Below, piece by piece: positions 7,331 to 13,878 of a DNA stretch of 19,714 bases. Source of the DNA: RBG-16-57-9 sp964462185 (lineage in GTDB: Archaea; Thermoproteota; Bathyarchaeia; TCS64); contig CAYWWV010000025.1 in assembly GCA_964462185.1 (NCBI GenBank), positions 1 through 19,714 of the forward strand, given 5' to 3'. Each line of letters opens with the position of its first letter. Positions within the stretch are counted from its first letter, which is position 1. The notes beneath the pieces were generated by a model. The model worked only from the letters and a program-made list of their open reading frames with translations. It was not told the origin of the DNA and did not search any database. Made by a program: the position numbers and the translations under genes.

Positions 7331-7864
7331 ATGAGCGAGGACAATACGATATACATTGGGCGGAAACCAGTGATGAGTTACGTCATGGCTACCCTGGCCA
7401 CCTTCAATAACGACCATGAAACCGTCCACTTGAAGGCCCGTGGGAGGGCGATAACCACCGCGGTTGATGTGGCGGAGATAACGCGGAACAGGTATATGGT
7501 AGGGATGGAGAAGCCCGAGATAACCATTGGAACCGAGGTGGTGGAGGACAACGGTTCCAAGAGGAATGTCTCCACGATAACCATCACCCTGAGGAAGGGG
7601 GAGGCCGAGGTCCCGGAGGATGTGTTTAAGGGTAAGCGTGCTAAGGAGGCGGCCCCAGCCAAGGAGGCTGGGGAGACCTTGGAGGTTTCCAGCATTAAGG
7701 GGGTTGGCCCTGTGACTGAGGAGAAGTTGAAGTTGGCGGGGTACGACACTGTAGCCAAGATCGCTGGGGCGGAGGCCTTCGAGCTTGCTTTGAAGACGGG
7801 GATCAGCGAGGGCAAGGTTTCAGCGATCATCGAGTCGGCGAAGGAGCTTTTGGAATCCGTGTAG
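7331..7864 (+). CDS. albA: Alba chromatin protein with C-terminal helix-hairpin-helix domain
   Basis: A 177-residue protein. Residues 1-90 are an Alba domain, the abundant archaeal DNA/RNA-binding dimer: IYIGRKPVMSYVMATLATF carries the nucleic-acid-binding lysine K12, followed by VHLKARGRAITTAVDVAEI (32-50) and a two-stranded hairpin ending ITLRKG. Family members normally stop here, at about 90-100 residues. This one continues through a charged, Ala/Lys/Glu-rich linker (91-117) into a 60-residue unit with two helix-hairpin-helix motifs, IKGVGPVTEEKLKLAGY (122-138) and TGISEGKVSAII (156-167), much like the N-terminal DNA-binding domain of archaeal RadA. The fusion should add non-specific backbone contacts to DNA. 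The start ATG 7331 is chosen from the promoter and GGTGG spacing; an ATG at 7307 would add eight residues. The next gene, thrS, begins ten bases downstream. Confidence 0.9.
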   Translation: MSEDNTIYIGRKPVMSYVMATLATFNNDHETVHLKARGRAITTAVDVAEITRNRYMVGMEKPEITIGTEVVEDNGSKRNVSTITITLRKGEAEVPEDVFKGKRAKEAAPAKEAGETLEVSSIKGVGPVTEEKLKLAGYDTVAKIAGAEAFELALKTGISEGKVSAIIESAKELLESV

Positions 7865-7874
7865 GGGTTCTTGG

Positions 7875-8233
7875 ATGAGGGTTTTACAGCTTCACTGCTC
7901 CGAGTTCAGGTACAAGGTTTTAAAGGAGACGCCGGTGGCGGAGCACCCGCCTCATCCGAGGGAGGGCTCCTACGAGGATGTGTTGGTCTGCTTTACTTGT
8001 TTTGAGAAGGGGGATGTGGGCCGAGAGGAGGAGATCATGGAGAGGTTTATCGAGAACATAAAGGTAGACACGGGTCGGATAAAATGCGAAACGGTTTTGC
8101 TGTATCCCTATGCCCATCTTAGCCACGAGTTGGGGAGCCCCCGGAGGGCAAAGGCGTTCCTCACGGACCTTAAAAACAGGTTGAGTGAAGAGGGGTTGGA
8201 GGTCCATAAAAGCCCCTTCGGCTGGTACAAATC
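7875..8233 (+). CDS. thrS: Threonyl-tRNA synthetase, N-terminal editing domain (cut by assembly gap)
   Basis: The first 119-120 residues of archaeal threonyl-tRNA synthetase. This domain, related in fold to D-aminoacyl-tRNA deacylase, hydrolyses Ser-tRNA(Thr). Typical segments are LQLHCSEFRYKV (4-15), EDVLVCFTCFEKGD (34-47), VLLYPYAHLSH with the conserved histidines, and KSPFGWYKS, which carries the conserved catalytic-site lysine immediately before the gap. The catalytic, class II part is missing because sequence is replaced by N from 8234. Nothing after the gap resembles synthetase, so either more than a kilobase is missing or this is the editing-only half of a split synthetase, as known in some Thermoproteota. 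A ribosome binding site-like AGGGG lies about six bases before ATG 7875, and spacing suggests co-transcription with alba. Confidence 0.85.
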
Positions 8234-8333
8234 NNNNNNNNNNNNNNNNNNNNNNNNNNNNNNNNNNNNNNNNNNNNNNNNNNNNNNNNNNNNNNNNNNN
8301 NNNNNNNNNNNNNNNNNNNNNNNNNNNNNNNNN
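8234..8333. other. Assembly gap (100 N)
   Basis: Exactly 100 N, the conventional filler for a scaffold gap of unknown length. It interrupts thrS and, on the other strand, a possible reading frame. Distances and gene adjacency across it should not be trusted. Confidence 0.98.
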
Positions 8334-8514
8334 TTGAACTGGGGGGTTCTGTGGCTGGTTTTGTCTCTAGCTCTTCTTTTTCAGCTGGGTTTGGTGACCC
8401 CCCCTCCCCCCCTAGTGTAGGGGTTTTGTGCTGGGGGTTGGCTGTGTTCTCTCCTTGTTTTACAGGTTTTTTCTGTGTGGCCTTGGGGTTGCTTCCTGGG
8501 GGGTCGTGTTTCAA
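8334..8514 (-). CDS. Possible 5' part of a disordered-protein gene (partial)
   Basis: On the minus strand 60 codons run without a stop from a TTG (8512-8514) into the gap. The product is rich in Lys, Pro, Glu, Thr and Asn, with no hydrophobic core, so it would be an unstructured tail or linker. The plus strand is strongly G/T-rich here. I do not recognise it, there is no good ribosome binding site, and the nearest TATA-like sequence is too close to this TTG. It could equally be non-coding DNA. Confidence 0.2.
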
Positions 8515-8517
8515 TAT

Positions 8518-8527
8518 GCTTTTATCG
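8518..8527 (+). promoter_or_regulatory. Probable TATA box of the peroxiredoxin gene
   Basis: GCTTTTATCG is centred near 8523, predicting transcription from about 8548-8550, a few bases before the GTG (8556) and ATG (8565) start candidates. The message would be nearly leaderless, in line with the lack of a ribosome binding site. Confidence 0.45.
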
Positions 8528-8564
8528 TTTCAAGCCTGTTTAATCATGCCTAAAAGTGATTCTT

Positions 8565-9209
8565 ATGGAAGAAACAGAGACCTACACCCTACCCCTCATA
8601 GGGGAGAAAGCACCGGAGTTCGAGGCGTTAACCACCCAAGGAACCCTACGGCTAAGCGACTACAGGGGAAGCTGGCTAATCATGTTCAGCCACCCAGCCG
8701 ACTTTACCCCAGTATGCACCACAGAGTTCATAGCCTTCTCGGAGATATACCCCGAGCTCCAGAAGCGTAACACCGAGCTCCTGGGTCTCAGCGTCGACAG
8801 TGTCTCAAGCCACATAGCGTGGATTAGAAACGTGGAGGAGAAGATGGGCGTAAAGATACCCTTCCCCATCATAGCTGACTTGAACAAGGAGGTGTCCAGG
8901 CTCTACGGTATGATTCACCCCGCCGAGAGCAAGACGGAAACCGTTCGATGCGTCTTCATCATAGACCCCGAGGGCGTCCTTAGGGCGATGCTCTACTATC
9001 CCTTGACCACAGGCAGGAATATGCAGGAGATACTTAGGATCATCGATGCCCTCCAGACCACTGATGAGCATAAGGTGGCCACGCCAGCCAACTGGAAGAA
9101 GGGTGACCCCGTGGTGGTTCCCCCACCGGCAACGATAGAGGAAGCTGAGGAGAGGGTTAAAGCCGGCTACGACTGTAAGGACTGGTATCTTTGCTTTAAG
9201 AAGCTGTGA
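8565..9209 (+). CDS. Peroxiredoxin, archaeal Prx6-like (thiol peroxidase)
   Basis: A 214-residue cytosolic peroxidase reducing hydrogen peroxide and organic peroxides with thiol electrons. The peroxidatic cysteine is C51 in DFTPVCTTE, and the supporting arginine is R128 in TVRCVFIIDPEG. The C-terminal arm ends YDCKDWYLCFKKL with cysteines C204 and C210; this pair matches the C207/C213 pair of the Aeropyrum pernix enzyme, so the sequence has a 1-Cys (Prx6) backbone with extra resolving cysteines. Related archaeal enzymes form decameric rings. The start could be GTG 8556 (three more residues) or ATG 8565; I prefer the ATG. A small winged-helix gene follows after six bases, so the two are probably one transcript. 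Confidence 0.94.
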   Translation: MEETETYTLPLIGEKAPEFEALTTQGTLRLSDYRGSWLIMFSHPADFTPVCTTEFIAFSEIYPELQKRNTELLGLSVDSVSSHIAWIRNVEEKMGVKIPFPIIADLNKEVSRLYGMIHPAESKTETVRCVFIIDPEGVLRAMLYYPLTTGRNMQEILRIIDALQTTDEHKVATPANWKKGDPVVVPPPATIEEAEERVKAGYDCKDWYLCFKKL

Positions 9210-9215
9210 TCTGGT

Positions 9216-9434
9216 ATGCCGTGTATTAGCCCCGATGGAAAACCCACCTCGACAGGCTTGAAGACGCTGGCGGCTATCCAGAGGGGAGCCACCACGGCCC
9301 CTGAGATAGCCAAGGCTACGGGTCAGCCGATGTTCCGTGTGAGAAGCGGTTTAAGGGAGTTGGTTAAAGCAGGGTTTCTCACCGAGTCTGGTGGCAGTTA
9401 CAGCCTGACGGATGCAGGCAGAGACGCCCTTTAA
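9216..9434 (+). CDS. Small winged helix-turn-helix protein
   Basis: A 72-residue single-domain protein with a winged-helix pattern: helix 1 TGLKTLAAIQRG (13-24), helix 2 TTAPEIAKATG (26-36), recognition helix PMFRVRSGLRELVKAGFL (38-55), then a beta wing GGSYSLTDAGRDAL (59-72). This is like MarR/ArsR-type or Trm B-type archaeal regulators reduced to the DNA-binding core. It starts six bases after the peroxiredoxin stop, so it is probably transcribed with it and may regulate it. The only cysteine is C3, so a classic thiol-switch sensor with several cysteines is not evident. Specific function unknown. Confidence 0.8.
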   Translation: MPCISPDGKPTSTGLKTLAAIQRGATTAPEIAKATGQPMFRVRSGLRELVKAGFLTESGGSYSLTDAGRDAL

Positions 9435-9917
9435 CCATTTTTTATGGTTTTTGGTGGTCTGGCTGCTTTTCGTGGTGGCTTTGCCGCCTCTTTGGTTGGC
9501 GTTTGTGGCCAACATATGGAGGCACCCGGAGGCCAGCCATGGCCTCCATCCTCGGCGCCGTATCCATGGACATAACCCTCATGACCCAACCCATACTCTT
9601 CCACCAGTTACCCTACTCAAAAGAGACTTCACCGAGGATACCAGTCACACTGTTCTTCTACCTGTTGAACCCCTATAGGGGTTGCTTACAGCCACCATAT
9701 ACGGGGTAATCCTCCCAGGGAGGGCCGGCAGCCTCATGGGGCCCATGATGTAGTACGCCGCAGTGGCCTCGATGATAGTGGGCTCTGGCTCTTCGGTGAG
9801 GTCGAAGGCAAACCCTACACCAGGAACACGGTGTTTATGTAGGCCGCCGCGATGCGTGGGCTCGTTAGAAACTCTTTGAGAAGATCCCTGGGTGTTATTT
9901 TGTTGAGGGGTGTTTAG
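9435..9917 (+). pseudogene. Decayed membrane-protein gene
   Basis: No intact frame spans this 480-base gap, but protein-like pieces follow one another in shifting frames on the plus strand. These are a very hydrophobic start (WFLVVWLLFVVALPPLWLAF, about 9438-9510); MASILGAVSMDITLMTQPIL and LPYSKETSPRIPVTLFFYLL from 9539 in the next frame; LLTATIYGVILPGRAGSLMG from 9682, in the first frame again, reaching an in-frame TAG at 9751 and continuing YAAVASMIVGSG; then LWLFGEVEGKPYTRNTVFM from 9783 in the third frame, a TAG at 9840, and AAAMRGLVRNSLRRSLGVIL up to TAG 9915-9917. That final stop overlaps the lctD stop by four bases, the same arrangement as the intact convergent genes. Three frame changes plus two stops argue for decay. 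Base-calling errors in a draft assembly are the alternative. I do not recognise the family; two to four membrane segments are likely. Confidence 0.5.
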
Positions 9918-11314
9918 GCCCAGATTTTTCCTGGGTTCAGGATTCCATGGGGGTCGAAGACCTTCTTTATGGCCTTCATGAGTTCAACCTGGGTTTTGCC
10001 GAGTTCCCTCTCGAGGAACCTCCTCTTGGTGTAGCCCAGGCCGTGTTCCCCCGAGGTGGTGCCGCCGAAGCTGTGTGCCAGGGCGACCAGGTCGTCGAGG
10101 GCGGCCTCCAAAGCCCTCCCCCAGTCCTCCTCGGGCATCTCCTCTGGTTTGATGATGTTTATGTGGAGGTTTCCGTCGCCGGCGTGGCCCACTGGGACCA
10201 GGAGGACTCCGTGTTTCTGCTCTATCTCTGTGGAGCGTTTTATGTAGTCAGGGATCTTGGCTCTGGGGATGCAGACGTCGGCCTCGTCCAGCGTGTATTG
10301 GGCCAGGTATGCGTCGAAGACGGCTTTCCGGGCCTCCCAGATCTCTTCCTGCTGTCTTTTTTTGTCTGCTATGTAGACGTCTACGGCGCCGTTTTCCAGG
10401 CACACCTCTCCCGCGGTTTCCAGCTGGTATTCCAGGTCTTCCTCCAGGTTGGACTCCAGCGCCACGATGAGGTATGCTGAGTGCTGGTCGTCGGGGAGTT
10501 TCTTCTCCAGGAACCGCTCCACCGTCAAGACGGTGTGCTGGGTCATGTACTCCAACCCGTAGGGCACGATTTTCTTCTCGATTATGCTCTTAACAGCGTT
10601 TGCAGCGTCGACGGGGGAGTTGAATGGAGAGTAGATCAATGCGGTTAGCCTTGGTTTGGGTATTAGCCTGAGGGTTGCCTTGGTGACTACTCCCAGGGTG
10701 CCCTCGCTCCCCACCACCAGGTCCAGGAGGCTGTACCCTGTGCTGTTTTTCACGCTCTTCCCCCCCAACTCGATTACACTCCCATCTGCCAGCACCACCT
10801 CCAAGCCGTTTACGAAGTCTCGCGTAACGCCGTACTTCATGGCCCGCATACCCCCTGCGTTGGTGGAGATGTTTCCCCCGATTGTCCCAGACTCTTGGCC
10901 GGGGTCGGGGGGGTAGTATAGCCCCAGCTTCTCTGTTTCCTCGTGGATGGTGCTGATGAAGACCCCTGGCTCAACGGTTATCATCATGTTGTCGGTGTCG
11001 ATCTCGATTATTCTGTCCATGCGTTCTAGGCTGAGGGCGATCCCCCCGAATATGGGGTGGGCGGCGCCGCTTAGACCGGTCCGGGCTCCCTGGGGGGTCA
11101 CGGGTATGAGGTGTTGGTTGGCGAGTTGGAGCACCCTGGACACCTCCTGGGTGGTCTTGGGTTTGACAACCACGTGGGGGAGGTGGGGCTCGAGGGGGCT
11201 TTCATCGTGGGAATAGTTTTCCAGCGTGGCGGGGTCCGTGGATAAGTTCTCGTAGCCCACGATCTCCTGTAGCTCTGAGATTATCTCGGGGGTCACAGGG
11301 TTGAAACTACTCAC
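9914..11314 (-). CDS. lctD: FAD-linked D-lactate dehydrogenase / glycolate oxidase family (LctD-like)
   Basis: A 466-residue flavoprotein of the GlcD/D-lactate dehydrogenase family that oxidises a 2-hydroxyacid to the 2-oxoacid. The N-terminal FAD_binding_4 domain (about 45-225) has PQGARTGLSGA (74-84), PDPGQESGTIGGNISTNAGG (136-155) and VVGSEGTLGVVT. The C-terminal FAD-oxidase domain has DEADVCIPRAKI (343-354), GHAGDGNLH (376-384) with metal-site histidines H377 and H384, SGEHGLG (421-427) and the terminal LNPGKIW. Its GTG start (11312-11314) overlaps the etfA stop by eight bases, so it is the third gene of etfB-etfA-lctD. That order, with a ferredoxin-bearing EtfA, matches the electron-bifurcating lactate dehydrogenase of Acetobacterium woodii. 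Lactate is the best guess; glycolate or 2-hydroxyglutarate cannot be excluded from sequence. Confidence 0.9.
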   Translation of the reverse strand: MSSFNPVTPEIISELQEIVGYENLSTDPATLENYSHDESPLEPHLPHVVVKPKTTQEVSRVLQLANQHLIPVTPQGARTGLSGAAHPIFGGIALSLERMDRIIEIDTDNMMITVEPGVFISTIHEETEKLGLYYPPDPGQESGTIGGNISTNAGGMRAMKYGVTRDFVNGLEVVLADGSVIELGGKSVKNSTGYSLLDLVVGSEGTLGVVTKATLRLIPKPRLTALIYSPFNSPVDAANAVKSIIEKKIVPYGLEYMTQHTVLTVERFLEKKLPDDQHSAYLIVALESNLEEDLEYQLETAGEVCLENGAVDVYIADKKRQQEEIWEARKAVFDAYLAQYTLDEADVCIPRAKIPDYIKRSTEIEQKHGVLLVPVGHAGDGNLHINIIKPEEMPEEDWGRALEAALDDLVALAHSFGGTTSGEHGLGYTKRRFLERELGKTQVELMKAIKKVFDPHGILNPGKIWA

Positions 11315-12500
11315 CCTGCTTTAACCTCTTTAACTTCTCTATCAATATGGGGACGACCTCGTATAGGTCTCCCACCACCCCTAGGTTGGATATCTTGAAG
11401 ATGGGGGCCTCCGGGTCCTTGTTGATGGAGATGATCACCTCGCTGGTCTTCATCCCCGCCTGGTGTTGGACCGCCCCGCTAATCCCGCAGGCCAGGTACA
11501 CCTTCGGCCTAACGGTTCTCCCGCTGAGGCCAACCTGGTGGCGGTAGTCTATCCAGCCCTCGTCCACCGTTGGACGGGAAGCACCCACAGCGCCCCCAAG
11601 CAGCTCGGCCAGCTCACGCATGAGCTTGAACCCCTCAGGGCTCCCCATGCCCAAGCCCCCCGACACCACCACATCGGCGTCGCTAATGCTGGCCTCCTCC
11701 GGGGCGGGCTCGAACCCAAGGATCTTTATCCTGTCGTGCAGCTGGGACAGGTCTACCTTCTTCCGCACGACTACCCCAGTTGGATTGGGTACGGGCTCGG
11801 CCTCCTTGAACATCTTGTACCTCACGGTGGCCATCTGGGGGCGGCCAGAGGGCGTTATGATGGTGGCCATGATGTTTCCCCCGTAGGCCGGCCGCGTCTG
11901 CAGCAGCAGCCTTCTTTCCCGGTCAATCTCCAGCCTGGTGCAGTCCGCCGTGAGCCCTGTCCCGAGCTTGGCAGCCACCCTGGGCCCCAGGCTCCTCCCC
12001 AAACTGGTGGCGCCTATGAGAACTATGCTTGGTTTAACCTCCCTGCAGCAGGCAGCCAGGATATCGCTGTAGGGGTCTACCCTGAACCGAGCCAGCTCCT
12101 CGTCCTCGTAGAGAAAGACCTTCTCAGCCCCCCTCCTCACCAGCTCTTCCGCGCTCTCCTCCAACCCGTGGCCGATCAAAACCGCGTAGACGGGCTCCCC
12201 CAACTCGGAGGCCAGCTCCCTGGCCTTCCCAAGAAGCTCCAAAGAAACCCTGTGAAGCCTCCCCCGGCTAATCTCGCCGAAAACCATCACCCCCCTATCT
12301 CCGCCAGCAGCCCCACCCTTAACCTCAGCCATTTCAATAGCGGATACGGGGCAGACCTCAACACAAGCGCCGCAAGCCCTGCAGGCCTCAGTGATCTTGG
12401 CCTTTCCGTCCTCCTTGACGATGGCGTTGAAGGGGCAAACCTCTAAGCAGGCCCAGCAGCCTATACAGCCATCACCCACATACACTGGTAGGCTCGACAT
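11307..12500 (-). CDS. etfA: ETF alpha subunit with N-terminal ferredoxin domain (LctC-like)
   Basis: A 397-residue EtfA, about 90 residues longer than the other EtfA of this window because of an N-terminal ferredoxin domain. That domain (about 1-60) has two full CxxCxxCxxxCP motifs, C12-C15-C18-C22 and C40-C43-C46-C50, for two [4Fe-4S] clusters. The ETF core follows: GATSLGRSLGPRVAAKLG (163-180), ASRPTVDEG with conserved R309, QVGLSGRTVRPKVYLACGIS with the FAD-loop CGISGAVQH (338-346), SINKD, and VVGDLYEVVPILIEKL. Such extensions are known in the bifurcating Ldh-EtfAB and caffeyl-CoA reductase-EtfAB (CarE) complexes, where the clusters pass electrons between ferredoxin and flavin. The ATG start lies one base after the etfB stop, and the end overlaps lctD. 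Confidence 0.93.
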   Translation of the reverse strand: MSSLPVYVGDGCIGCWACLEVCPFNAIVKEDGKAKITEACRACGACVEVCPVSAIEMAEVKGGAAGGDRGVMVFGEISRGRLHRVSLELLGKARELASELGEPVYAVLIGHGLEESAEELVRRGAEKVFLYEDEELARFRVDPYSDILAACCREVKPSIVLIGATSLGRSLGPRVAAKLGTGLTADCTRLEIDRERRLLLQTRPAYGGNIMATIITPSGRPQMATVRYKMFKEAEPVPNPTGVVVRKKVDLSQLHDRIKILGFEPAPEEASISDADVVVSGGLGMGSPEGFKLMRELAELLGGAVGASRPTVDEGWIDYRHQVGLSGRTVRPKVYLACGISGAVQHQAGMKTSEVIISINKDPEAPIFKISNLGVVGDLYEVVPILIEKLKRLKQGE

Positions 12501-12501
12501 C

Positions 12502-13299
12502 TTAGATCACCCTGCACTCCCTCAGCTTCTCGATTATGGCGTCGGCCAGCTCCTCTGGGGAGCCCTCTATGATCTCTCCCCCCTCGTGGGCCTCGGGTTC
12601 GAAGATCTTGACGACGCGTGTGAAGCTGCCCTCCAGGCCAATCTCCTTGGGGTCCAAGCCAAGGGTTTGGTTGGTGATTTCCCTTATCTCGGCCTTCTTC
12701 GCCCTCAGGCGACCCCTCAAGGTGGGGAGCCTGGGCGTGTTTATGTCCTTGTTCACAGTCAGCAGCACCGGCAACCCCGTCTCAAGTATCTCGACGCCTT
12801 CATCCGTCAGCCTCTTGACCACGATACCGTCCTTGCTCACCTTTTCAATGGAGCTGACGTAGCAGATGTGGGGTATGCCCAGGTGTTCGGCGATCTCGGG
12901 GCCCGTTTGGCCGGTGTCGCCGTCGGTGGTTTTCAGGCCACACAGGATGATGTCGTATTCCCCCATGGACTTGATGGCCTCGGCCAGGGTGAGACTCGTC
13001 GCCCAGGTGTCTGCCCCCGCGAAGGCTCGGTCGGTGACTAGAAAACCCTCATCGGCGCCCATGGCCAAGGCGTCGCGGATACTCTCAGCAGCCCAGGGGG
13101 GCCCCATGGAGACCACGCGCACCACCCCCCCATAGGCCTCCCTCAGCCTCAACCCCTCCTCCACGGCGTACTCGTCGAAGGGGTTTACCACAGCCGCCAC
13201 CCCCTCCCTGATCAATCTCCCCGTTTCCTCGTCGAACTCAACCTCAGTAGTCTCTGGAACTTGCTTGATACAGACAACGATCCTCAGGTCCAGACTCAT
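12502..13299 (-). CDS. etfB: ETF beta subunit, bifurcating type (LctB-like)
   Basis: A 265-residue EtfB and first gene of the etfB-etfA-lctD operon. It carries the segments typical of bifurcating EtfBs: VVNPFDEYAVEEGLRLRE (37-54), VVSMGPPWA (62-70), DALAMGADEGFLVTDRAF (76-93), AGADTWATSLTLAEAI (94-109) and TTDGDTGQTGPEIAEHLG (124-141). In characterised bifurcating ETFs these line the site of the second FAD, where the hydride pair is split. The ETF-1 beta subunit at 4758-5540 lacks the FAGADT and DGDT parts. ATG 13297-13299 has no strong ribosome binding site; the TATA box at 13331-13341 predicts a short leader. Assignment to EtfB is firm; bifurcating chemistry is inferred from motifs and partners. 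Confidence 0.92.
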   Translation of the reverse strand: MSLDLRIVVCIKQVPETTEVEFDEETGRLIREGVAAVVNPFDEYAVEEGLRLREAYGGVVRVVSMGPPWAAESIRDALAMGADEGFLVTDRAFAGADTWATSLTLAEAIKSMGEYDIILCGLKTTDGDTGQTGPEIAEHLGIPHICYVSSIEKVSKDGIVVKRLTDEGVEILETGLPVLLTVNKDINTPRLPTLRGRLRAKKAEIREITNQTLGLDPKEIGLEGSFTRVVKIFEPEAHEGGEIIEGSPEELADAIIEKLRECRVI

Positions 13300-13330
13300 T
13301 TAAACCACGTTTCACTTACATGGGAGAGCG

Positions 13331-13341
13331 CTATTATAAAA
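13331..13341. promoter_or_regulatory. Bidirectional TATA element before etfB-etfA-lctD and the YbaK-family gene
   Basis: CTATTATAAAA reads as a TATA box leftward (TTTTATAATAG), predicting transcription from about 13309, ten bases before the etfB ATG. It also reads rightward, predicting a start near 13362, about 30 bases before the GTG of the YbaK-family gene. The ten-base core is identical to the one at 4722-4731. Confidence 0.45.
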
Positions 13342-13392
13342 AACGAGCCCCTCGTGGAAGGGGTTATCAACCCCAGGTGATGTTGAGTAAAT

Positions 13393-13878
13393 GTGGCCCA
13401 TTTAATCGAGAGCAGGCTCAGAGAAAAGGGAATACCGTATAGGTTGATTCCCCTAAGAGAAAGGGCTCGAACAGTGAAGGACGTTGTGGAACACGCCCTG
13501 GTCGATTTGAACCCCGAGGAGATATGTAAAACAATCATCTTGAAGAACAAAACCAGGTTCTTCGCGGTCTTAATGAGGGGCAGCCACATGATTGACTTTT
13601 CTCGGGTAAAGCAGCTGTTTGGGGAAACCAGGATCGCATCGGAGGAAGAAGTCGAGGAGGTCACTGGGCACCAGCCGGGAAGCATCTCCCCCCTACTGTT
13701 GAGCATCCCCCTCTACGTTGATGAAGAGGTCTTCACCCTGGAGAAGATCAATTTCGGCTCGGGCAACCCAGCCTATGGGGTTGAGATAGCCGTCAGGGAC
13801 CTTGAGAAGGCCGTTGGTTTCTCGGTGGTCTCAGTCTCAAAACCCCGGCGTAAATCTATCAAAGCGTCATATTTATGA
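13393..13878 (+). CDS. YbaK/ProX-type aminoacyl-tRNA deacylase family protein
   Basis: A 161-residue YbaK/EbsC-domain protein of the family that removes mischarged amino acids from tRNA (for example Ala- or Cys-tRNA(Pro)). It shows the conserved lysine K46 in EEICKTIILKNKTRFFAVLM (43-62), the TGHQPGSISPLL loop (91-102) and FGSGNPAYGVEI (121-132), at the family's standard length. The GTG start at 13393 is the only option, since an in-frame TGA lies nine bases upstream. An AGGTGATG at 13374-13381 is rather far for a ribosome binding site. The substrate cannot be read from sequence. It precedes grpE by 60 bases, and its stop codon lies in the palindrome of the grpE promoter. Confidence 0.85.
   Translation: MAHLIESRLREKGIPYRLIPLRERARTVKDVVEHALVDLNPEEICKTIILKNKTRFFAVLMRGSHMIDFSRVKQLFGETRIASEEEVEEVTGHQPGSISPLLLSIPLYVDEEVFTLEKINFGSGNPAYGVEIAVRDLEKAVGFSVVSVSKPRRKSIKASYL

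Noticed and set aside
8351..8770. Plus-strand frame with a hydrophobic N-terminal part after the gap, running into the peroxiredoxin
   Set aside because: It overlaps the peroxiredoxin in another frame for more than 200 bases, and the overlapping part has no protein-like character; the hydrophobic part comes from the G/T-rich strand.
9412..9678. Reading 9412-9678 as an intact 88-residue membrane protein
   Set aside because: It begins inside the winged-helix gene, and after about residue 40 turns into His/Pro/Thr-rich sequence while the plausible protein continues in another frame; better explained as part of the decayed gene.
11463..12446. Long plus-strand open frame (327 codons) opposite etfA-2
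   Set aside because: It lies fully antisense to a well-supported EtfA; its translation is Pro/His/Gln-rich with no recognisable domain, as expected for a mirror frame of GC-rich coding DNA.
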